Of a stretch of 5,054 nt of DNA, positions 1 to 5,054 are shown piece by piece. Position numbers and translations under genes: made by a program. Each line of letters begins with the position of its first letter. Within the stretch, counting starts at the first letter, position 1. Origin of the DNA: DASYSA01 sp036003885 (GTDB lineage: Bacteria; Acidobacteriota; Blastocatellia; UBA7656); contig DASYSA010000412.1 of the NCBI GenBank assembly GCA_036003885.1, positions 1 to 5,054 on the forward strand, in the 5' to 3' direction. The notes below the pieces were generated by a model. It did not search any database. It was not told where the DNA came from and was given only the letters and a program-made list of their open reading frames with translations.

Positions 1-88
1 GCCTCCCACGAAGGACCCTGTGTTCGCACGCTTCCAGCGTGCTGGCCTCATGCGAAGGACCCGGTGTTGGCACGCTGGAAGCGTGCGT
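1..88. repeat. Two 44-bp direct repeat units, each with a GCACGC/GCGTGC hairpin
   Basis: Units at 1-44 and 45-88 both begin GCCTC and share a block that differs at 2 of 24 positions (9-32 versus 53-76). Each contains a perfect 6-bp stem GCACGC/GCGTGC around a 5-nt loop. The loop is TTCCA in the first unit (26-42) and TGGAA in the second (70-86), so the 17-bp hairpin core is inverted between the units while the flanks stay direct. The array may continue left of the window. I recall similar stem-TGGAA-stem elements as dispersed intergenic repeats in Acidobacteriota and related phyla, but no search was run. It lies just downstream of the minus-strand oxygenase gene; without a U-tract it does not look like a classic intrinsic terminator. 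Confidence 0.75.
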
Positions 89-141
89 ACCCAGGCCTCA
101 CCCAGGCCTCACCCAGGCCTCACCCAGGCCTCACCCAGGCC
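89..141. repeat. 11-bp tandem repeat (ACCCAGGCCTC, about 4.8 copies)
   Basis: Four perfect copies of ACCCAGGCCTC start at 89, 100, 111 and 122; a fifth at 133 matches for 9 of 11 bases. The array ends one base before the stop codon of the minus-strand oxygenase gene (143-145), so a change in copy number would not alter that protein. The GCCTCA part of the unit also starts the second 44-bp unit on the left, which suggests the array grew from the edge of that repeat by slippage. An 11-bp period is not a multiple of three and is close to one helical turn. Confidence 0.85.
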
Positions 142-142
142 A

Positions 143-1258
143 TCACTCCTCGAGGCCTGCCTTCAAATCGTTGTAGAGAAGTCTGTGAAAGAGGTGTTCA
201 CCGGCCTCGCGCCTAACCGAGAGCCGCCCTGCTACATACGCCCGCGAGTTGAGGCCCCGCTGAACCGACTTGCAGATCGCGGTGTCCTCATCCTGAATAC
301 GCTGGCCCACATCTATGCTTGCGAGATTACGCTCGCGCGCTTGCCCAGAGATGTCCACAAAGTAGAAGTCGAAGATGACTTCGGTCTGGTCGACTCCGCG
401 CGGACAGACGAGGTTTGTGTCCATCACGCCCTGGTACCAGTTAATCATCAGGTTTGGATAGATCCAGTAGTACAATGCCCGGTTGCCTTCGCGGACCGCC
501 CCGGTTTGCGCTTCGGCTCCCTCTGTCACGACCGGGCTCGACTGCAGGCAGAATCGCTCGCCGTTCTCGATGCTGTACTTGCTGTAGTCGAGAACGCTGT
601 CGAGGCCCTTGTGGAGATGGGGTACGTGATAGCCGCCGTCGAGGAAGTTGTCAACGAAGACCTTCCAGTTACAGTCCAACATGTAATGGCGCCGCTCCAC
701 CCAGTGGAGTTTCTCAAGACCCAGCCCCCCAATCTGTCCGATGAGGCCCGGCCCGAGAAATTCCTTAAGCGTTGGACCCTCGGCGTCGAGCTTCACAAAC
801 ACCCAGTCTTCCCACAATGCCGTCTCAACGGGCACAAGCCCGCTTTGCGCGCGATCGAAGCCGCAAACGCCGGCAAAATCCGGTGTCCCCTTCAATTCTC
901 CTTCCAGCGAATAAGTCCAGCCGTGATATGGGCAACGGAGGTTGGGTGCTCTCCCTTCGGCCTCGGTCATAACGGCGGCTGCATGATGGCGGCAGACGTT
1001 AAAGAATCCGCGCAGGACGCGATCGCTTCCTCTCACGACCAGGATCGGCTCTTCGGCCACATCCCTGGTGATGAACTGACCTGGTTCACGAACCTGATCG
1101 ACGCGGCCTACCATCTGCCACGAGCGGGCAAAAACCGTCCTGGACTCCAACCCGAAGATCCGCGCGTCCACATACCATGGGGCCGGAATCGTCCGCGCCT
1201 CGGCGAGGGGTAAGTTCGGATTATAGCTCTCGATGATCTCTCTGATAGACGCTGCCAT
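143..1258 (-). CDS. Rieske [2Fe-2S] non-heme iron oxygenase alpha subunit, choline monooxygenase-like
   Basis: Cytoplasmic oxygenase component of 371 aa. The N-terminal Rieske domain shows C89-x-H91-x17-C109-x2-H112, binding the [2Fe-2S] cluster. The catalytic domain has DNFLDGGYHVPHLH at 203-216, giving iron ligands H211 and H216, with D207 a candidate bridging carboxylate. The third ligand is expected in QDED (322-325), most likely D325. From memory, the stretches YPNLMIN (267-273), MDTNLV (279-284), SVQRGL (331-336) and the C-terminal FHRLL match plant-type choline monooxygenase best, so oxidation of choline or another quaternary amine is plausible; the substrate is inferred. Electrons must come from a reductase encoded elsewhere. 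I chose the ATG at 1258 because family similarity begins there and AGGAAAG lies 10 nt upstream (1269-1275); an in-frame ATG at 1312 would add 18 unconserved residues. Length and C-terminus look complete. Rieske oxygenase is near certain; choline specificity is much less so. Confidence 0.93.
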   Translation of the reverse strand: MAASIREIIESYNPNLPLAEARTIPAPWYVDARIFGLESRTVFARSWQMVGRVDQVREPGQFITRDVAEEPILVVRGSDRVLRGFFNVCRHHAAAVMTEAEGRAPNLRCPYHGWTYSLEGELKGTPDFAGVCGFDRAQSGLVPVETALWEDWVFVKLDAEGPTLKEFLGPGLIGQIGGLGLEKLHWVERRHYMLDCNWKVFVDNFLDGGYHVPHLHKGLDSVLDYSKYSIENGERFCLQSSPVVTEGAEAQTGAVREGNRALYYWIYPNLMINWYQGVMDTNLVCPRGVDQTEVIFDFYFVDISGQARERNLASIDVGQRIQDEDTAICKSVQRGLNSRAYVAGRLSVRREAGEHLFHRLLYNDLKAGLEE

Positions 1259-1331
1259 AAGGTGCGCACTTTCCTGCAACGCTGATGTTCGATACGTGCG
1301 CCATCCTATCAAAGAGTCCGGCTCTCTTGTA

Positions 1332-1370
1332 AGTCAGCGACGAGCGTGCTCGACTTTCCCTTCGCTGGCT
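1332..1370 (-). promoter_or_regulatory. Bulged stem-loop in the putative 5' leader of the oxygenase gene
   Basis: Bases 1332-1340 pair with 1362-1370 (9 bp including one T-G wobble in the plus-strand reading). Directly inside, CGAGC (1341-1345) pairs with GCTCG (1348-1352). This gives 14 stacked pairs with a one-sided 9-nt bulge (1353-1361), purine-rich on the minus strand. It ends about 73 nt upstream of the oxygenase ATG, so it would sit in the 5' leader if transcription starts upstream of it. It matches no riboswitch class I can name. It could be a regulatory leader, or simply another of the hairpins that fill this gap. Confidence 0.35.
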
Positions 1371-1392
1371 GTGGAATCCACGAGGGGCGACA

Positions 1393-1410
1393 AAACCGTT
1401 GAAACGGTTT
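1393..1410. repeat. Hairpin 1: AAACCGT-TGAA-ACGGTTT
   Basis: A perfect 7-bp stem closes a TGAA tetraloop; as DNA the symmetry reaches 8 bp per arm around GA. It is the first of three short hairpins within 92 bp that look like a REP-type cluster. There is no adjacent T-run suggesting a terminator. Confidence 0.7.
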
Positions 1411-1429
1411 CGATCCACGACGGAGCCGC

Positions 1430-1453
1430 AACACCCAGCTGAAGTTGGGTGTT
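1430..1453. repeat. Hairpin 2: 10-bp stem with TGAA loop
   Basis: AACACCCAGC pairs with GTTGGGTGTT (one G-T wobble) around a TGAA tetraloop. The loop is the same as in hairpin 1 although the stem sequence is unrelated, so it is the fold and loop that are shared rather than the primary sequence. Confidence 0.75.
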
Positions 1454-1464
1454 AATGAGCGTCC

Positions 1465-1484
1465 AACCACCCGTGCGGGTGGTT
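1465..1484. repeat. Hairpin 3: AACCACCC-GTGC-GGGTGGTT
   Basis: A perfect 8-bp stem with a 4-nt GTGC loop starts 11 nt after hairpin 2. It differs from hairpins 1 and 2 in loop sequence but has the same size and A/T-ended stem. Confidence 0.7.
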
Positions 1485-1496
1485 GCGAGAGCCAGA

Positions 1497-1534
1497 AACT
1501 CGCCTCAAAGGATTCAATAACTTAGAGGCGAGTT
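1497..1534. repeat. Hairpin 4: 10-bp perfect inverted repeat AACTCGCCTC / GAGGCGAGTT
   Basis: Arms at 1497-1506 and 1525-1534 are perfectly complementary. Inside them an A-A mismatch is followed by three more pairs (AAG 1508-1510 with CTT 1521-1523), leaving a 10-nt A/T-rich loop. It begins 60 bp past the transporter stop codon on the minus strand. It could protect the 3' end of the transporter message or help end transcription, but no U-tract follows on either strand. A REP-like mobile repeat is the other reading. Confidence 0.7.
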
Positions 1535-1593
1535 ACTGGAGAGAAATCGAATTCGCTCTTGCAGTCCACCAGGTGGAATCGGCCGCCGATCAT

Positions 1594-2940
1594 TTATCCA
1601 GATTCGCCAATGACAGACCGTCGTGGGTTGATGAGCGCCCACATCACAGTTCCTACCGTTAGCACGCCGGCGGTCACATAGAATGGAATGTTCCAGGACC
1701 CCCATCGCTCCACCGCGTACCCGACTACCACCGGCGCTATGGTGCCCCCCAGATTGCCAACCATGTTCATAAGACCGGTCACCACTCCGGCGTTGCGCCT
1801 TCCAACATCGAGGCAGACGGACCACGCTGCGCCGCCGGTCATCATCTGGCAGAACGCAGCCAGCGCGATGAACGATGCCGCAACAACACGGTGCTCGGTA
1901 TGAACCACGGCAATGAGCGACAACGCGCTGGTGATGAGGCCAAGCCCTCCAACAGCGCACCGACCTATCTTCAAACTTCCTGTGCGCCGCGCCAGCCCGT
2001 CCGTTGCCAGGCCGCCCAGCCAGAATCCGGCCGCACTGGTTAGCCAGGGCAGCGCTGAGAAGAATCCTGCGTAGTTGGATGAAAAGCCTCGCGCCTTCAA
2101 GAGGTAGGTCGGCAACCAGGTGATATAAAAGTACAGGGCATAGCCGAAGGCGAAATACATCCCGCAGATGAAAGCCATATTCCTGCTCCTGAGCAAGGTG
2201 CTCCAGGGCACGTCGCGGGTATGTCCAAGCTGGTCCGCGTCAACCTGGTCAGACCGGATGAATTTCAGTTCTTCGGCGTTGACCGAGCGATGTTCTTCCG
2301 GTCGATCTCGAAACCACCAATACCAGATCAGGGACCACACAACTCCGAGCGCGCCGAACTCCACGAATGGCAGTCGCCAGCCTTGCAACTCGACCAGCTT
2401 GAACACGAGAGGTGTGCAGATCGCTGCGCCGAGAGCATTGCCGACGAATGCGAAGCTCAATGCTCGCCCCTGGTGCGACGAGGGAAACCAGCGCGAGATC
2501 GTCCGCGCGATATTCGGGAATGCTCCTGCCTCACCCACCCCGAACAGAAATCGCACCACGATCAGTGAGGTGAATCCTGTCGCCGCAGCCGTTAGCGCCG
2601 TGAAAATAGACCACCAGAGCACAATCCGAGTCAGAGCCTTGCGAGTTCCGAAGTAATCTCCAAGCCATCCGCTGGGAATCTCGAAGGCGGCATAGGCCAG
2701 AGTAAACGCGCTGAAGATGTAACCCATCTGTGAAGGCGAGAAATTAAACGCGTTAGCGATTGCGGGCGCGGCGGCCGAGATACAGAGGCGGTCGAGATAG
2801 GTAATGTTGGTGAGGATGAAGAGCAGCCACAGCACCTTGAACCGAGCCGCGGTGGGGATCGGCTCGGAGAGTTTTAGATCCGCGTTGATTGCTTGATTCT
2901 GCAAGTGTGTCAGGCGCGACCATTCTTCAGGCGCGGCCAC
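1594..2940 (-). CDS. MFS transporter, anion:cation symporter (ACS) type
   Basis: A 448-aa inner-membrane carrier with about 12 hydrophobic segments between residues 36 and 438 and a hydrophilic central loop at about 211-250. Family signs are YLDR (48-51), the MFS motif A GWLGDYFGTRK (91-101) after TM2, RFLFGVGEAGAFPN (130-143) at TM4, ITWLPTYL (273-280) in TM7 and NMVGNLGGTIAP (392-403) in TM11. Characterised ACS members carry hexuronates, galactonate, glucarate, phthalate, 4-hydroxyphenylacetate or similar anions, usually with H+ or Na+; the substrate cannot be read here. The start is GTG, forced by an in-frame TGA about 27 nt upstream and the lack of an early ATG. Its ribosome site is poor, and the roughly 35 residues before TM1 are unusually long. 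The next gene on this strand is the Rieske oxygenase, 335 bp downstream, so a shared substrate is possible but unproven. Confidence 0.93.
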   Translation of the reverse strand: MAAPEEWSRLTHLQNQAINADLKLSEPIPTAARFKVLWLLFILTNITYLDRLCISAAAPAIANAFNFSPSQMGYIFSAFTLAYAAFEIPSGWLGDYFGTRKALTRIVLWWSIFTALTAAATGFTSLIVVRFLFGVGEAGAFPNIARTISRWFPSSHQGRALSFAFVGNALGAAICTPLVFKLVELQGWRLPFVEFGALGVVWSLIWYWWFRDRPEEHRSVNAEELKFIRSDQVDADQLGHTRDVPWSTLLRSRNMAFICGMYFAFGYALYFYITWLPTYLLKARGFSSNYAGFFSALPWLTSAAGFWLGGLATDGLARRTGSLKIGRCAVGGLGLITSALSLIAVVHTEHRVVAASFIALAAFCQMMTGGAAWSVCLDVGRRNAGVVTGLMNMVGNLGGTIAPVVVGYAVERWGSWNIPFYVTAGVLTVGTVMWALINPRRSVIGESG

Positions 2941-3026
2941 TCTAATTGCTAAGTAGAAACTTTGTCAAAGAAGAGTCGGGAATCGTTGGTGATTCAAGCT
3001 GGACGGAAGAGGAACCCGACGGACAC

Positions 3027-3088
3027 GGGGAGCAACGAATGAAAATCAGAATCGTGAAATCGAGTGCCTGACCCCGTCCACTTGCCTC
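3027..3088. mobile_element. Possible REP or transposon remnant with an orphan ribosome site and 10-codon ORF
   Basis: GGGGAG (3027-3032) lies 6 nt before an ATG at 3039, an ideal translation start, yet the frame closes after ten codons (MKIRIVKSSA, stop 3069-3071). The stop falls within GTGCCTGACCCCG, a string I associate with intergenic repeats near REP-associated or IS200-like transposases, read here from memory only. One reading is a gene start cut by a repeat insertion; another is a leader peptide. No transposase remains. Confidence 0.25.
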
Positions 3089-3098
3089 GCGCAGGCCG

Positions 3099-3113
3099 GC
3101 ATGGTTACCATGC
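3099..3113. promoter_or_regulatory. Operator-like palindrome GCATGGT-T-ACCATGC upstream of the peptidase gene
   Basis: Perfect 7-bp arms flank one central base, 38 bp before the peptidase start codon and in the divergent region between two genes. The symmetry and size fit a dimeric repressor site; as RNA it would form a 6-bp stem with a 3-nt loop. A weaker stem GCCT/AGGC (3084-3096) precedes it. No clear promoter elements were found around it, so the role is inferred. Confidence 0.35.
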
Positions 3114-3151
3114 AGAAAGCTGCAATCCGTCGCGGGCCGAAGTGAGGGCGA

Positions 3152-4921
3152 ATGCGAATGAGAACCGTAGTATTTGTATTGCTCATCGGATTGCTGATGA
3201 CTCCGTTTTGCAATCTGCGCGCAGACGACGAGTCGGTCTTTGACCGCATCAGGCTCGAGCACGAAGACATCGAGAAGACTCTTTGTGGGTTTTGCCGTGT
3301 TGTCTCTGCGCATAAGGCTGGAATTCTAACCAGCGGGCAGCCGATATCGCTTCAACCCATTGACGTCAAACACTACCGTTTACAGATCAGCCTCGATCCA
3401 GACGACGCGACAATCTCAGGCCGCGTCACCGTCACAGCCGAAGCGACCTCCGCCCTCTCCTCGGTCGACCTCGATGCGGCCGACAACCTGACGATCGACT
3501 CAGCAAGCACAGAGGCGGGGCCTCTCCAGTTCAGGCAGCGAGACGGGCGGGTCACTATCGACCTGCCAGGCCGGCTCGCTTCGGGCCAGCAGTTGAGTTT
3601 CGCCGTCGAGTATCACGGCGCAGCGGCTGTGATTGGACGCCTCGGCAGCGGAATGCTGATCCAGAGTCACGAGAATCGTCTCGTGATGGCCAACCTCAGC
3701 GAACCTTTCGGGGCGCCGACCTGGTGGCCCTGCATCGACGACCCGCGCGACAAAGCGACTATAGATGTCGAAGCCACCGTCCCCCCTGGTTACGTGGTCG
3801 CCTCGAACGGCTTGTTGAGGAACACCGTTGCGAATGCAGACCAGACCGTCACCTACTATTGGCAAGAGCAGAATCCCCTCGCCACTTATCTGGTATCGGT
3901 CGCGGCAACGAACTATGAGAGATTTGACGACTCGTATACAGCACTGGACGGCGTCACACAGATGCCGCTGGTCTACTACGTGTATCCGGAGCACCTGGCT
4001 CTTGCGAAGGAGAAGTTCGCCTTCACCCGGCGAGCGATTGAGATTTTCGCGGGGTTGTTTGGAGAGTACCCGTTTCTGAATGAGAAGTACGGCATGGCTG
4101 AATTCCCATGGAACGGCGCGATGGAACACCAGACTATGACCAGCATGGGCGAGAGGATCGTCGGTTCGGCGACCAGCACGGGTCAGCTCACGATTGCTCA
4201 CGAACTGGCGCACCAGTGGTGGGGCGACCTGGTGACGATGAAGACGTGGGACGACATCTGGCTCAACGAAGGCTTCGCAACTTACTCTGAGGTGCTGTTC
4301 GTGGAGCATTTTCTGGATCTCGATCCGGGCGAGGTGATGAGCCGGAGCTACGATGACGGCCAGATCTTTGGCGCGCTCGGGGGTACAGTGACGGCCGAGA
4401 ACCGAGACGATCCGTTCGACGACCGAGGGGGAATCTACACCAAAGGCGGCTGGGTGCTGCACATGCTGCGGCACCTGGTGGGCGACGAGAAGTTCTTTCG
4501 GGCGCTTAAGGACTACCGCGCGCGTCACGAGTTCGGGAACGGCTCGACGAGTGAGTTGCGCGAGTCCTTCGAGCGGCAATATGGCCAATCCCTCGATTGG
4601 TTTTTCCAGCAGTGGGTATACGCGCCGGGACGCCCGCTCTACAAACTGTCATCTGAGCTAAAGGGTCCTGATGGTTCGGGGAGCTACTCGGTCAAGGTGA
4701 CGTTGAAGCAGAAGCAGTCGATCGCCATTCCGGGACGGGCGGAGGCGGTCTTCATCATGCCGCTGGATCTGACGATTCATTTCGACGATGGGACAACTGA
4801 GACTCATGTTGTGCTGAACGATGCCCGAAAGCAGAAAGTGATCTTCGCAGTTTCAAAGCGTCCGATATCGGTAGGAGTCGATGAGGCTCACTGGGTGCTG
4901 AAGAAGGTGAAGGGACAGTGA
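3152..4921 (+). CDS. Exported M1-family zinc metallopeptidase (aminopeptidase)
   Basis: A 589-aa gluzincin predicted to remove N-terminal residues from peptides outside the cytoplasm. Residues 1-24 are a signal peptide (MRMR, hydrophobic core, likely cleavage after A24); PFC does not make a lipobox. A linker with a CGFC pair (C45, C48) leads to the M1 N-terminal beta domain from about residue 71, including PTWWPCIDDP (189-198). The catalytic domain has the exopeptidase motif GAMEH (322-326), zinc site H350-E-L-A-H354 with E373 in NEG, and the likely catalytic Y429. A beta-rich tail (about 495-589) follows. The large C-terminal helical domain of ERAP/PepN-type enzymes is absent, as in shorter bacterial M1 members. 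An in-frame TGA at 3143-3145 fixes the upstream limit. GAGGG (3144-3148) lies 3 nt from this ATG but 9 nt from the second ATG (3158), which may be the true start. The open reading frame shows no interruption. Confidence 0.96.
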   Translation: MRMRTVVFVLLIGLLMTPFCNLRADDESVFDRIRLEHEDIEKTLCGFCRVVSAHKAGILTSGQPISLQPIDVKHYRLQISLDPDDATISGRVTVTAEATSALSSVDLDAADNLTIDSASTEAGPLQFRQRDGRVTIDLPGRLASGQQLSFAVEYHGAAAVIGRLGSGMLIQSHENRLVMANLSEPFGAPTWWPCIDDPRDKATIDVEATVPPGYVVASNGLLRNTVANADQTVTYYWQEQNPLATYLVSVAATNYERFDDSYTALDGVTQMPLVYYVYPEHLALAKEKFAFTRRAIEIFAGLFGEYPFLNEKYGMAEFPWNGAMEHQTMTSMGERIVGSATSTGQLTIAHELAHQWWGDLVTMKTWDDIWLNEGFATYSEVLFVEHFLDLDPGEVMSRSYDDGQIFGALGGTVTAENRDDPFDDRGGIYTKGGWVLHMLRHLVGDEKFFRALKDYRARHEFGNGSTSELRESFERQYGQSLDWFFQQWVYAPGRPLYKLSSELKGPDGSGSYSVKVTLKQKQSIAIPGRAEAVFIMPLDLTIHFDDGTTETHVVLNDARKQKVIFAVSKRPISVGVDEAHWVLKKVKGQ

Positions 4922-4940
4922 CGACTAAACCGGACCCCAA

Positions 4941-5054
4941 CTAGATCCCAATTTTTGCCAGAGCATCCGCGATCTGTCCCATCAACAGCGTGAGATTGGG
5001 ATGAGAGGCTTCTATCTTTTCTATCGTCTCTCTCAAACGCTCTCCGAGGCTATC
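4941..5054 (-). CDS. C-terminal end of a DUF4404-like protein (partial, runs off the window)
   Basis: The minus strand from the right edge reads 37 codons to a TAG stop at 4941-4943. The peptide begins DSLGERLRETIEKIEASHPN and ends in GQIADALAKIGI. The pattern (short amphipathic helix, then EASHP, then a helix ending in a hydrophobic-GI terminus) matches my memory of the C-terminus of DUF4404 family proteins, small soluble proteins of about 80-100 aa with no established function. The start lies outside the window. It converges on the peptidase gene with 19 bp between stop codons and no visible terminator hairpin in that gap. Confidence 0.72.
   Translation of the reverse strand, partial: DSLGERLRETIEKIEASHPNLTLLMGQIADALAKIGI

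Larger units (their letters stand above)
1259..1593. other. 335-bp intergenic region, rich in inverted repeats
   Basis: No credible gene lies between the transporter stop and the oxygenase start; short open frames here have no family resemblance. Almost all of 1332-1534 is taken up by stem-loops, listed separately. Smaller symmetric sites are GTGCGCAC (1262-1269), CCACC-A-GGTGG (1566-1576) and ATCGGC-C-GCCGAT (1578-1590), the last three bases beyond the transporter stop codon. I see no convincing -35/-10 promoter pair for the oxygenase and no hairpin followed by a T-tract. The region would be either a structured intercistronic spacer or a terminator-plus-leader region. Confidence 0.7.

Noticed and set aside
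89..141. CRISPR array
   Set aside because: Units are contiguous 11-mers with no spacers, and no cas gene is present.
20..1213. Long plus-strand open frame (397 codons) opposite the oxygenase gene
   Set aside because: It is antisense to a clearly recognisable Rieske protein, begins within the tandem repeat tract and shows no family motifs; a codon-bias shadow in GC-rich DNA.
1514..1960. Minus-strand open frame overlapping the transporter C-terminus
   Set aside because: It is a frame-shifted shadow rich in Arg, Cys and His; the transporter frame is continuous and conserved through its C-terminus.
2939..2968. TTGACA (minus strand, 2963-2968) as -35 box for the transporter
   Set aside because: With 17-bp spacing the -10 position would be TTAGAG, a poor match that overlaps the GTG start codon, so no transcript leader would remain.
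2942..3313. Minus-strand open frame across the divergent intergenic region
   Set aside because: It overlaps the peptidase signal-peptide coding region, has low-complexity Ser-rich content and no recognised domain.
3500..4588. Minus-strand open frame (362 codons) inside the peptidase gene
   Set aside because: It is antisense to an M1 peptidase with all catalytic motifs intact and has no recognisable domain.
4945..5002. 8-bp inverted repeat ATCCCAAT / ATTGGGAT
   Set aside because: The arms are 42 nt apart and inside the coding end of the DUF4404-like gene; likely chance.

Overview
The window comes from a fairly GC-rich bacterial chromosome (roughly 55-60 % by eye). It holds three complete protein genes, the end of a fourth, and intergenic DNA rich in hairpins. 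No taxonomic marker gene is present. The intergenic hairpins (GCACGC-TGGAA-GCGTGC, AAACCGT-TGAA-ACGGTTT, AACACCCAGC-TGAA-GTTGGGTGTT) resemble repeats I associate with soil Acidobacteriota and similar environmental phyla. An exported M1 peptidase without the C-terminal helical domain also fits. I therefore lean to Acidobacteriota, at low confidence.

Layout: 1-141 is a repeat tract (two 44-bp hairpin units, then about 4.8 copies of an 11-mer) that abuts the stop codon of a Rieske oxygenase alpha subunit (1258 to 143, minus strand). That protein has all Rieske and mononuclear-iron ligands and resembles plant-type choline monooxygenase along its length. A 335-bp gap (1259-1593) follows, packed with at least five stem-loops. 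Next comes an MFS transporter of the anion:cation symporter type (2940 to 1594, minus strand, GTG start). A 211-bp divergent intergenic region (2941-3151) carries a possible mobile or REP-type remnant and an operator-like palindrome. It leads into an exported M1-family zinc aminopeptidase (3152-4921, plus strand). After 19 bp, the C-terminus of a DUF4404-like protein lies convergently on the minus strand and runs off the right edge (4941-5054).

The transporter and the oxygenase lie in the same direction and could form an uptake-plus-oxidation pair for a small organic ion, possibly a quaternary amine or carboxylate. The long structured gap means co-transcription is not assured, and no ferredoxin, reductase or aldehyde dehydrogenase gene lies in the window. 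The peptidase appears unrelated and probably serves extracytoplasmic peptide use. I see no CRISPR array, tRNA, rRNA, intact transposase or defence gene. The most notable non-coding signal is the run of hairpins between the transporter and the oxygenase, two of which share a UGAA loop on stems of different sequence.
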